Of a stretch of 50,243 nt of DNA, positions 25,408 through 32,984 are shown piece after piece. Each line of letters begins with the position of its first letter. The first letter of the stretch is position 1. A program made the translations under genes and the position numbers. Source of the stretch: Mycolicibacterium peregrinum (GTDB taxonomy: Bacteria; Actinomycetota; Actinomycetes; Mycobacteriales; Mycobacteriaceae); NCBI RefSeq assembly GCF_002102345.1, contig NZ_LQPP01000017.1, positions 1 to 50,243 on the forward strand, read 5' to 3'. The notes beneath the pieces are model-generated. The model was given only the letters and a program-made list of their open reading frames with translations. It was not told the origin of the DNA and did not search any database.

Positions 25408-26229
25408 ATGGCACAGCTGACAGGCAAGGTCGCGTTGGTCACCGGCGCGGCCCGGGGCCAGGGACGCAGCCATGCCGTGGCGCTGGCCGAAGAAGGCGCC
25501 GACATCATCGCGATTGATCTCGCGGCGGACATCGACTCGATTCCGTACGCGTTGGGAACCAAGGAGGATCTCGAGGAGACTGCGGAACTGGTTCGAGGCA
25601 CCGGCCGACGTGTCGCGACCTATGTCGCCGACGTACGCCTACTCGCCGAGCTGCAGGCCGGTGTGCAGGCGGGGATCGCGGACCTCGGAGACATCGATGT
25701 CGTGGTCGCCAATGCCGGTGTAGTCGCGACCGGACGGACCGATCCGCTCGATGAACAGGTTTATCGGGACATCGTCGAAACCAACCTTTTTGGCGCCTGG
25801 AACACCATCGTCGCCTCGGTGCCTTCGATGATCCGCAAAGGCCGGGGCGGCTCGATCATCTTGACGAGTTCGACGCAGGGATTGGTCGGGCGCGGCGGCG
25901 ACGGATCGGCGGCCGCGTTCGGCTACGCCTCGTCCAAACACGGTGTCGTCGGCCTGATGCGGTCGGCCGCACATGCGTACGCCGAGCACAATATTCGCGT
26001 CAACACGGTGCATCCCACCGGGGTGGCTACGCCGATGGTGCTCAACGAACACATGGCCCGGGTGTTTCAGGACAATCCGTCGGCGCCGAAACTCGCGACC
26101 AACCTGCTCCCGGTTCCGTTCATCGAGGCCCAGGATGTCACCAACGTGGTGGTGTGGCTGGCCAGTGACAAGGCGCGGTATGTCACCGGAGCCACTCTTC
26201 CGGTCGACGCCGGGTTCACCGCGTTGTAG
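25408..26229 (+). CDS. Mycofactocin-coupled SDR oxidoreductase
   Basis: 273 residues. VALVTGAARGQGRSHAVALA plus the long beta-2 insertion (DSIPYALGTKEDLEETAELV) mark the mycofactocin-dependent group. FGYASSKHGVVGL holds YxxxK, and HPTGVATPMV is the usual group signature. ATG 25408 (GAGGAGATCGAG upstream) is preferred to a GTG at 25276 inside the VOC gene. It is a probable alcohol dehydrogenase and shares the block with the ALDH. It closely resembles the 6008-6838 product in layout. Confidence 0.9.
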   Translation: MAQLTGKVALVTGAARGQGRSHAVALAEEGADIIAIDLAADIDSIPYALGTKEDLEETAELVRGTGRRVATYVADVRLLAELQAGVQAGIADLGDIDVVVANAGVVATGRTDPLDEQVYRDIVETNLFGAWNTIVASVPSMIRKGRGGSIILTSSTQGLVGRGGDGSAAAFGYASSKHGVVGLMRSAAHAYAEHNIRVNTVHPTGVATPMVLNEHMARVFQDNPSAPKLATNLLPVPFIEAQDVTNVVVWLASDKARYVTGATLPVDAGFTAL

Positions 26230-26240
26230 AGCGAGGTCCA

Positions 26241-27053
26241 ATGGGCAAGACGATCATCATCACGGGCGCCAGCGATGGAATCGGTCGTGCTGCAGCCCGG
26301 GTACTCAGTGAAGCCGGCCATACGATCGTGGTGGTGGGACGTTCGCCCGAGAAGACAAGGGCGACAGCCGAAGCCGTGGGCGGACGTCATCACATCGGCG
26401 ATTTCTCCCGGCTTGAGGACGTTCGTCGTCTGGCGGATGAGTTGTTGGAGCACTATCCGGTGATTGATGTGTTGTGCAACAACGCGGGCGGCATCATGGG
26501 CGATCGGCTCACGACTGTCGACGGCCACGAGATGACGTTCCAAGTCAATCACCTTGCGCCGTTTCTGCTCACAAAACTTCTTCTGCCGCGTCTGATCGCC
26601 GGCAGAGCCACTGTCATCGCCACGTCGAGCAGCGTCAACCGCCGTGGCCGGATCCGGTTGGACGATTTGGACGGGCAGAGAAAGTATTCGGCCACCGGCG
26701 CGTATTCGGCGGCCAAGCTGGCGAACATCCTGTTTACCAAAGAACTTCACCGCCGATACGCCGACGCCGGGGTTGCCGCCGTGTCATTCGAACCGGGCCC
26801 GGTAGCGTCGAACTTCGGAGCTGATTCGACGCTGCTGATGCGGTTGCTCTATCACACCCCCGCGAGCCGCTTCATGCTGTCGCCCGAACAGGGTGCGGAC
26901 ACCCTGGTGTGGTTGGCCGGTACAGGAGCGGGAATCGACTGGTCCCCCGGCCGACATTACGGGAAGCGGAAACCCGTGAAAGCAAACCGGTTTGCGGAGG
27001 ATGAGGTGCTCGGGGAACGTCTCTGGGTGCAGACCGACCTGATGGCGCAATGA
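26241..27053 (+). CDS. SDR, retinol dehydrogenase-like
   Basis: 270 residues. TIIITGASDGIGRAAARVL, CNNAGGIMG, FQVNHLAPFLLTKLLLP, SSSVNRRGRI and GAYSAAKLANILFTKELHRR, the pattern of RDH/WW-domain oxidoreductase-like SDRs acting on hydrophobic alcohols or ketones. YxxxK is intact. It begins 11 bp after the mycofactocin SDR and overlaps the next gene (ATGA). The substrate is unknown. Confidence 0.87.
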   Translation: MGKTIIITGASDGIGRAAARVLSEAGHTIVVVGRSPEKTRATAEAVGGRHHIGDFSRLEDVRRLADELLEHYPVIDVLCNNAGGIMGDRLTTVDGHEMTFQVNHLAPFLLTKLLLPRLIAGRATVIATSSSVNRRGRIRLDDLDGQRKYSATGAYSAAKLANILFTKELHRRYADAGVAAVSFEPGPVASNFGADSTLLMRLLYHTPASRFMLSPEQGADTLVWLAGTGAGIDWSPGRHYGKRKPVKANRFAEDEVLGERLWVQTDLMAQ

Positions 27054-27490
27054 TGCACGCGGCGACATTGGTTGACTTCATGCGTCACAATCGCCGCGCA
27101 TTTCTTTTCTGTCGAGACGAGTCCGGGCGGCCGATCGGCTACGCGATGCAATCCATCGGATGTAAGCCCGGAAGTCTGTACTTCGCTACGTATGTCAAGA
27201 GCCCGAAAGTGAAACACTTGCTGGCCGATCCCGCAGTGGCGTGCATTGTGCTGGGGGAGCGTGAGGGGGCGGATCGGCCTTGGGTGTCGGTGCGTGGTAC
27301 CGCGGAGATCTATCGGCCCTTCGTCGAGGAGATCAATGAGATGATCGGCATGGCACCGGCAGACGGGCGCGTCCCCGAATCGGTGGTGGCTTCCGTGCGT
27401 GATCGGCTGATCAGCGGCAAGCGGTGCCTTATCCGCGTGGCGCTTGACGACGTGGGCGCGGCCCGACTCCCCAACGGACGAGGTGCGTGA
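27050..27490 (+). CDS. Split-barrel flavin/F420-binding-like protein
   Basis: 146 residues. DFMRHNRRAFLFCRDESGRP, SLYFATYVKSPKVKHLLADP and WVSVRGTAEIYRP follow the pattern of pyridoxamine-5'-phosphate-oxidase-like split barrels that bind FMN, F420 or haem. The KSPKVKHLLADP helix is typical. The start overlaps the upstream SDR stop (ATGA), and the stop overlaps the next gene. It could be a reductase of the pathway; the cofactor cannot be fixed from sequence. Confidence 0.75.
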   Translation: MMHAATLVDFMRHNRRAFLFCRDESGRPIGYAMQSIGCKPGSLYFATYVKSPKVKHLLADPAVACIVLGEREGADRPWVSVRGTAEIYRPFVEEINEMIGMAPADGRVPESVVASVRDRLISGKRCLIRVALDDVGAARLPNGRGA

Positions 27491-27882
27491 TCGTGCCACC
27501 TGAGCGCAGGCGAGGTCCGGTGGCGATGTCGGCGGACGAGCTGGCCGTCTTTCTCGGTGAGGAACCGACCGGGGCGATCTGCGTGACCGCGCCCGATGGG
27601 CGGCTACTGGCGCTACCCGCCCGTGTTCTTGGTCGGGAAGGAGACTTCCTGGAGGTCGAGGTAGAAGGGTTCGACGTTCCGCCCGCGCTGACGACAGACG
27701 CGTGTGTCGTGGCCGACCGCTTCACGTCCTACGAGGCGATACGTGGGGTCATCGCACAAGGTTCAGTCGCGTCCGCCGATCATGTCAAGGAGTCGAGATC
27801 GACTGTTGTGGTGGCTGTTTCACGTACGGTCTCGTTCTCTTTCGCCAACGTCACCGGGACCGGGACCGACTACGGTAGCTGA
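27487..27882 (+). CDS. Second small split-barrel-like protein
   Basis: 131 residues from GTG 27487, which overlaps the previous stop. MSADELAVFLGEEPTGAICV, then DGRLLALPARVLGREGD and ALTTDACVVADRFTSYEAIR, consistent with a divergent pyridoxamine-oxidase-like barrel. Together with the preceding gene it may make a heterodimer (inference from coupling). Its last 63 bp overlap the end of the convergent double-TetR gene, so the two transcripts are complementary there. Confidence 0.65.
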   Translation: MIVPPERRRGPVAMSADELAVFLGEEPTGAICVTAPDGRLLALPARVLGREGDFLEVEVEGFDVPPALTTDACVVADRFTSYEAIRGVIAQGSVASADHVKESRSTVVVAVSRTVSFSFANVTGTGTDYGS

Positions 27883-29241
27883 CCGCAACAACGACCGTTC
27901 GAGTAACAGCATCATCAGATCTGCGGTCCGGTCTGCATCATCGGGCGGCGACGACGGTTCGGTCGGCTCCGTCATACGTCCGAGGACCGCCATGAAGATG
28001 GCAGTGGCGGCCCGGTGTTCGATACCGGCAGGCAAGGTGGTGCGGTCGAGCACAGCGGTCACGGCGCCGCCCAACTGCCCGATTCCGGTGCGGATGCCTT
28101 CGCTCGACAACTGCTCGGCCACGGCGCCGTCGAACCAGGCCCGGATGACGCCATTGAAATTGCGATGGAATGCGACGTAACGACGCATCCAGGCGTGCAG
28201 GGCAGCCATATCGGGCCCTCGCTCGGCGAGCGCGGTCAGCTCTGCTGCCAGATGGGCGCTCTGGCTCAGCGCGGAGGCAGTGAGCGCAGCAAGGATCTTG
28301 GCTTTGGTGTTGAAGTAGCGATACAGGGTGGCCCGACCGATGTGGGCACCTGAAGCGATCGCGGCCATCGATACGGCGTGGTAGCCACGTTCAGCGAACA
28401 ACCGCGAGCTCGCGGCCAGAACGTCCTGGCGGGCCGGCCAGTCGTCGGACTCTTCGGGACGTACCTTGGGCTCGACGGGCTCGACGGGCTCGACGGGCTC
28501 GATGGGCTCGATGGTCGCTCGGGGGACCGTCGCGGGCGTCGCCGGGATCGCATCAGTGTCCGGAAACAACATCAGCTGCAGAGCGATGGCCACTGCCTCC
28601 GAGGTTGTGGTGCGGCTGGGTAAATCGAACATGCCGCGATAGCGGTACAGATTGACCATATGTGAGACCCGCACCAGGACGCTGACGGCGTCTGCGGTAT
28701 CCAGCCCTTCAATCCCGATATCTGTGAGGCGCTCGGCGATCACGGCGCGGAATTCCTTGGCGACTTGGTTTGCGTCGGTGACCGGAAGGCTGTCAAAGGT
28801 CCCGATGCCCGGGACCTCCAGAAGAACGACCGCATATCTGTCGTAGATGTCCGCCCATTCGTGCATCCATCGGCGCAGGTTGCGCAGGCCTTCCGCGTGC
28901 GGGCCGAGATCGGCAAGGGTGTGGGCATGCGCCAGGAAAGCGTCCTCGCACTCCCGAACCAATTCGGCGTAAATCTCTTCTTTGCTGGTGAAGTACTGGT
29001 AGATCGTTGCGCGGGATCCGCCCACGGCTGTCGCGATCGCCTCGACCGACGTAGCGTGATACCCATTGGCCATGAACAGATCCGCTGCACAAGTTTTGAT
29101 CTTGTTCCTCGTACGGGCACCTCGTCGACCTACCGCAGAGACTGGGGCGGTTGCGTAGCCCGGCCGCCGCGCTTCTTGGGCCTGGCGCTCGGAGCGCTGC
29201 CCGGCATGGCGGGGGGGAACGGCGTTGGACGGGGCTGGCAC
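27820..29241 (-). CDS. Tandem (double) TetR-family regulator
   Basis: 473 residues holding two complete TetR units. Unit 1: HTH around 43-100 (VEAIATAVGGSRATIYQYFT) and ligand domain to about 228. Unit 2: HTH around 270-325 (MAAIASGAHIGRATLYRYFN) and ligand domain to the end. They are joined by a linker of EPV/EPI repeats at 244-258. The two HTHs differ, so one chain could act as a pseudo-dimer reading an asymmetric site. GTG 29241 is chosen because it follows the upstream stop by 4 bp with AAAGG between; longer frames would overlap that gene. A candidate operator is the direct repeat at 29611. Confidence 0.83.
   Translation of the reverse strand: MPAPSNAVPPRHAGQRSERQAQEARRPGYATAPVSAVGRRGARTRNKIKTCAADLFMANGYHATSVEAIATAVGGSRATIYQYFTSKEEIYAELVRECEDAFLAHAHTLADLGPHAEGLRNLRRWMHEWADIYDRYAVVLLEVPGIGTFDSLPVTDANQVAKEFRAVIAERLTDIGIEGLDTADAVSVLVRVSHMVNLYRYRGMFDLPSRTTTSEAVAIALQLMLFPDTDAIPATPATVPRATIEPIEPVEPVEPVEPKVRPEESDDWPARQDVLAASSRLFAERGYHAVSMAAIASGAHIGRATLYRYFNTKAKILAALTASALSQSAHLAAELTALAERGPDMAALHAWMRRYVAFHRNFNGVIRAWFDGAVAEQLSSEGIRTGIGQLGGAVTAVLDRTTLPAGIEHRAATAIFMAVLGRMTEPTEPSSPPDDADRTADLMMLLLERSLLRSATVVGPGPGDVGERERDRT
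28468..28512. repeat. Five tandem 9-bp repeats encoding the TetR linker
   Basis: GGGCTCGAC three times, then GGGCTCGAT twice. On the minus strand it reads as alternating Glu-Pro-Ile/Val triplets between the two TetR units. Whole-codon repeats can change copy number without breaking the frame. Confidence 0.9.
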
Positions 29242-29245
29242 CCTT

Positions 29246-29560
29246 TCAGTTAACCGCAGGACCTGGCAGATTTCGCTTGGCTCTGCCGGGGTAGCCGAAG
29301 AACTTCTCGAAGTTGCCGTCGTTGATCGGCCGCACTGAGTTGCGCTGCGCGGCGCCGCGCAATGCGGTGAGCCGCGCCCGGGCAGCGTCGACATCTGTTG
29401 GTACGCCCGACATCTGAAGCTGATCAAGATGGGCGGACGCGGCTGCGATCTGGAGTCGCAGGCGTTCGCCCGCTTCGCCGAAGGTCAACAGGTCGTGATC
29501 ATCGTCACCGACCTTCTGGCGAGCGCTGCCGGTCCCGGAACGATCCCTCGGATCAGGCAT
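29246..29560 (-). CDS. Small conserved hypothetical protein before double TetR
   Basis: 104 residues, charged N-terminus (MPDPRDRSGTGSARQK), then a likely amphipathic helix pair (LLTFGEAGERLRLQIAAASA; DVDAARARLTALRGAAQRNS) and a tail NFEKFFGYPG. No signal peptide or membrane segment. I recall similar small proteins beside mycobacterial regulators but no function. It is four bases upstream of the double TetR gene, so the pair is likely co-translated. It could bind or modulate the regulator. Confidence 0.6.
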   Translation of the reverse strand: MPDPRDRSGTGSARQKVGDDDHDLLTFGEAGERLRLQIAAASAHLDQLQMSGVPTDVDAARARLTALRGAAQRNSVRPINDGNFEKFFGYPGRAKRNLPGPAVN

Positions 29561-29610
29561 CTTTTTCCTCTCGGGTATGGACGACTGTGACCTCCATCAT
29601 ATACATTCGT

Positions 29611-29646
29611 GAGACGCGCCGTCAGGTATTGAGACTGACCGTCAGG
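29611..29646 (+). promoter_or_regulatory. 20-bp-spaced direct repeat operator candidate
   Basis: GAGACGCGCCGTCAGG (29611-29626) and GAGACTGACCGTCAGG (29631-29646) match at 13 of 16 positions and start exactly 20 bp apart, about two helical turns. They lie between the divergent 104-aa/double-TetR operon and the amidohydrolase gene. Each copy has the form GAGAC-N3-CCGTCAGG, with poorly matched half-sites. Confidence 0.6.
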
Positions 29647-29673
29647 CGCGACACACGTCAAAAGGGAGACCCC

Positions 29674-30876
29674 ATGCCGCTTCAAGAGGACCACCAGATC
29701 GTGTCGGTCGATGACCATCTCATCGAGCACCCGCGGGTGTGGCAGGACCGCCTGCCCCAGCGGTTCCTCGAGGCGGGGCCGCGGATCGTCGAGACCGACG
29801 GTAAGCATCTGTGGGGATATGACGGGCAGGTCTTTCCGACCATCGGCCTCAATGCGGTGGCGGGCAAGCCCCCCGAGGAGTGGGGGATGGATCCCGTTCG
29901 CTATGAGGACATGATCCCGGGCTGCTATGACCCGGTTGCCCGGGTCGCCGACATGGATCTGGACGGCGTGCAGTCCGCGTTGTGCTTCCCGTCGTTCCCC
30001 GGCTTCGGCGGCGGCACGTTCTTCCGTGCTCAGGACAAGGAACTGGCGCTGTTGTGCGTGAAGGCGTGGAACGACTTCTACATCGACGAATGGTGCGCCA
30101 CCGCGCCGGAGCGCTTCATTCCGTTGGCGATCCTGCCGGTGTGGGATATCGACGCGACGGTCGCCGAGGCCGAGCGAGTGGCGGCCAAGGGCGCGCGCAC
30201 GATCTCGTTCCCGGACAGCCCGGTGCCGTTGGGTCTGCCGTCGTTTCACTCTGATCATTGGGATCGGTTGTGGCAGGTGTGTTCGGAGACCAAGATGCCG
30301 GTGTCTTTGCACTTCGGGTCGGGTGCTTATGTTCCGGGGTTCTCGTTCTCTTCGTTGAAGCCGGACAACAGTATGGCCAAGGCGTTGCCGGACGCTCCGT
30401 TCGCCGTGGCGACCGCCCTGTTCTCCACCAACCTGATGTGGACGACGGTCGATCTGTTGTTCTCCGGCAAGCTGCAGCAGTTCCCGGATCTGCAGATCTC
30501 GTTGGCCGAGGGTGGTATCGGTTGGGTGCCCTACATCCTGGAGCGCTCGGACTACGTGTGGGAACGCCACCGCTACTACCAGAACATCGATTTCGATGCC
30601 CGGCCGTCGGATTTGTTCAAGAAGCATTTCTGGGGTTGTTTCATCGATGATGAGCATGGGTTGAAGAACCGTCACGAGATCGGCATTGATCGGATCACCC
30701 TGGAGATTGACTTCCCGCACAGTGATTCCAACTGGCCCAATTCGCGCAAGCGGGCGGCTGAGGTGCTCGCCGAGGTGCCCGATGATGAGTGCTCGCTGAT
30801 CGTCGAGCAGAACGCCCGCCGGATGCTCAACTTCCCGCGCGTGCAGGCGGACGCACCGGTACTGGCGTCGCGCTAG
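29674..30876 (+). CDS. Amidohydrolase-family (ACMSD/LigW-like) protein
   Basis: 400 residues of the amidohydrolase_2 TIM-barrel group. Metal-site features: VSVDDHLIEHP at strand 1, VSLHFGSGA (His) in the middle, AEGGIGWVPYILER, and LEIDFPHSDSNWPNSR with the strand-8 Asp. This group contains decarboxylases and hydrolases of cyclic or aromatic acids. ATG 29674 has AAAGGGAG upstream; an upstream extension would include the repeat operator. It is transcribed alone and divergent from the double TetR. Confidence 0.88.
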   Translation: MPLQEDHQIVSVDDHLIEHPRVWQDRLPQRFLEAGPRIVETDGKHLWGYDGQVFPTIGLNAVAGKPPEEWGMDPVRYEDMIPGCYDPVARVADMDLDGVQSALCFPSFPGFGGGTFFRAQDKELALLCVKAWNDFYIDEWCATAPERFIPLAILPVWDIDATVAEAERVAAKGARTISFPDSPVPLGLPSFHSDHWDRLWQVCSETKMPVSLHFGSGAYVPGFSFSSLKPDNSMAKALPDAPFAVATALFSTNLMWTTVDLLFSGKLQQFPDLQISLAEGGIGWVPYILERSDYVWERHRYYQNIDFDARPSDLFKKHFWGCFIDDEHGLKNRHEIGIDRITLEIDFPHSDSNWPNSRKRAAEVLAEVPDDECSLIVEQNARRMLNFPRVQADAPVLASR

Positions 30877-30922
30877 TTGAATGGCGAGCGGCGCGGCCGC
30901 GCCTTGTCTGTCGCGTCGCTCG

Positions 30923-31552
30923 TCAAGCTGGCGGTGTGGCCAACATGCCGGGAAGAAAGGCGCGAAGCAGCCCCTCGTCGCCGCCGTACTCCGGCTTGCC
31001 CGGGTCAGCGATGAGGCTGAAGCAGATGCGGGTAACCCAGTGCGCCAAGGTTTCTGCGGGGACATCACCGCGCGTCTCGCCGGCGGCGGCTGCGTCGGCA
31101 AAGCGCCGCGCAAAGCGCGCGCGCACTTCACTGCGCCAGATCTCGGAGGCTTCAGCGGCCCGATGGGTCTGGGCTAGTTCGTCGCCCGTGATGAGCATCT
31201 TCATGGCCTGCGAGTTTCGCGCAACCTCCAGTCCAACGAGCAGGGCTTTTGTGAGTCGCTCGGAAAACGGCTCGGCAGAGTTGAAGTACGGCTCCGCGGC
31301 GGCTACGACACCGTTCACCCCGCGCACGAAACAGGCCGCGAGAACGGCATCGCGGTTGGGAAAATAGCTGTACACGGTGGTGCGGTGCACGCCGGCTTCT
31401 TGGGCGATGTGCGTCATCTTGGTGCGGGTGGGCCCGTATTTCGTATAGCAGGTCTCGGCAGCGCTAAGTAGCCGCTCTCGCGCCTCGTCTTCGTCAACGG
31501 GCAGGTCCGCGCCCCAGCGCGGGGCTCGAGCTGCGCCACTGTGCATGGCCAT
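30923..31552 (-). CDS. TetR-family regulator
   Basis: 209 residues. HTH at about 25-75: ERLLSAAETCYTKYGPTRTK, MTHIAQEAGVHRTTVYSYFP. The helical ligand domain follows. It is divergent from the P450 gene at 31711 with an inverted repeat at 31608 in the gap, so control of the P450/epimerase pair and itself is likely. Its 3' end is 46 bp from the convergent amidohydrolase gene; that gap holds a GC palindrome GGCGCGGCCGCGCC at 30890. Confidence 0.88.
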   Translation of the reverse strand: MAMHSGAARAPRWGADLPVDEDEARERLLSAAETCYTKYGPTRTKMTHIAQEAGVHRTTVYSYFPNRDAVLAACFVRGVNGVVAAAEPYFNSAEPFSERLTKALLVGLEVARNSQAMKMLITGDELAQTHRAAEASEIWRSEVRARFARRFADAAAAGETRGDVPAETLAHWVTRICFSLIADPGKPEYGGDEGLLRAFLPGMLATPPA

Positions 31553-31607
31553 AGCTGATATCCCACCAGTTGTGCGCGGTGCGGGCCAATCGCCCTTGAC
31601 CGAAACT

Positions 31608-31624
31608 ACACTAATGCCTAGTGT
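31608..31624. promoter_or_regulatory. Inverted-repeat operator between TetR and P450
   Basis: ACACTA-ATGCC-TAGTGT (31608-31624), a perfect 6-bp-arm palindrome within a wider pair CCGAAA (31600-31605) and TTTCGG (31640-31645). It is 55 bp upstream of the TetR start and 86 bp upstream of the P450 start. Form and place suit a TetR dimer site. Confidence 0.6.
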
Positions 31625-31710
31625 GTTGCCTTAACTACATTTCGGACGATTTTGTTGTCCGCGACACAGTGTGGCGGCGCTCGAGCATTCGAGGAGAGGA
31701 CCTTTTGGCC

Positions 31711-32964
31711 ATGACGATCGAGCAGGAACTGCGACTCGGCGCCGAATTCGACCATCACTGCCCGGCATTTCGCGACGCGCCGTACGCTGCTTTCGAACAG
31801 ATGCGCGCTGCGTGCCCGGTGAGCCACTCCGACCAACATGGCGGCTTCTGGACATTGGTCGACTACCAATCGGTGTTTGAAGCGGCCCGTGACGACGACC
31901 TGTTCAACTCGTACCCGTCGGTCGGTGTACCCGCCAGTACCTCTCCGTTCCCGATTCTGCCGATCGAGTCGGATCCCCCACTGACTCAGAAGCTGCGGCA
32001 GGTGACGATCAAGCATTTCTCACCGCGCTCGGCCGAGCTGCTGCGACCACGCGCCCGGCAGATGGCCACTGAGATGGTCAACGATTTCATCCAGCGCGGT
32101 AAGTGTGACATCGTCGCCGAACTCACCAACCCCTTGCCCGCCAAGCTCGTCCTGCACATGCTCGGCTTCGACGAATCGAAGTACCTGCAGTGGGTCAACT
32201 GGGTACACACCTTCGTCCACGACCGCACGCACGACGAAGAGAAGGCCGGCGTAGCGGCCGTGGAACTGTTCGGTGAGATTCACACGCACATGACTGAGCG
32301 GCGTGAGTCCGGCGACCTCGGCGCTGACGTGTTCGGAGCGATCCTGACGGGCCACATCGACGACGTTCCGCTCGATGACATGCAGATCACCATGTACACC
32401 GTGCTGATGATGCTGGGTGGGATGGACACTACGAGTGGTCTGACCGGGAATTCCCTGCTGCACATGATCGAACAACCCGAGTTGCGCCAGATCCTGCTGA
32501 ACGATCCGGAGATGCTCAAGCCGGCAACCGAGGAGTTCCTGCGGCACAACACGCCGACGCTGGGATTGGCGCGCACGATCTCCCGTGATGCGGAGTTTCA
32601 CGGCCAGCAACTCAATTCCGGCGACCGGGCCATCCTGATGTGGGGCGCAGCGAACCACGACCCCGCCGTATTCGAGGAACCCGACCGGATCGATTTCAAC
32701 CGTCCGAATGCGCAGAAGCACATGTCATTCGGCGTCGGCCAGCATCGGTGCCTTGGCTCGCATCTCGCGCGGGTGATGTTCCAGGAGATGATCTCCGAGA
32801 TCCTTGAACGGCTGCCTGATTTCGAGTTGGACGGCATACCGGTGCGATTTGAGGATGCCGGCGAAGTCCATGCGCTGCGTCAACTGCCGATCCGATTCAC
32901 ACCCGGGCCGGTGAAGACCCCAGTTGGCGATAGTGCCGACGCCCATCCCCGAGTGGCGCAGTGA
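31711..32964 (+). CDS. Cytochrome P450 (417 aa), paralogue of 42559-43779
   Basis: Soluble P450. I-helix LGGMDTTSG (235-243), K-helix EEFLR (274-278), haem loop [15 protein letters not shown] with Cys347. The N-terminal block FNSYPSVGVPAS and PILPIESDPP is nearly identical to that of the 42559-43779 P450, showing recent common origin. ATG 31711 follows GGAGAGG; an upstream in-frame GTG at 31621 would start inside the operator region. It is followed after 20 bp by an epimerase-family gene. The substrate is unknown. Confidence 0.92.
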   Translation: MTIEQELRLGAEFDHHCPAFRDAPYAAFEQMRAACPVSHSDQHGGFWTLVDYQSVFEAARDDDLFNSYPSVGVPASTSPFPILPIESDPPLTQKLRQVTIKHFSPRSAELLRPRARQMATEMVNDFIQRGKCDIVAELTNPLPAKLVLHMLGFDESKYLQWVNWVHTFVHDRTHDEEKAGVAAVELFGEIHTHMTERRESGDLGADVFGAILTGHIDDVPLDDMQITMYTVLMMLGGMDTTSGLTGNSLLHMIEQPELRQILLNDPEMLKPATEEFLRHNTPTLGLARTISRDAEFHGQQLNSGDRAILMWGAANHDPAVFEEPDRIDFNRPNAQKHMSFGVGQHRCLGSHLARVMFQEMISEILERLPDFELDGIPVRFEDAGEVHALRQLPIRFTPGPVKTPVGDSADAHPRVAQ

Positions 32965-32984
32965 ACTGACAAGGGGGCGTTGCA

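Noticed and set aside
30890..30903. GC palindrome GGCGCGGCCGCGCC as terminator
   Set aside because: No loop and no T tract; too short to call with confidence, although it lies between convergent genes.
29485..31131. 548-codon minus-strand frame opposite the amidohydrolase
   Set aside because: Overlaps three better supported genes and the repeat operator; Arg/His-rich without family resemblance.
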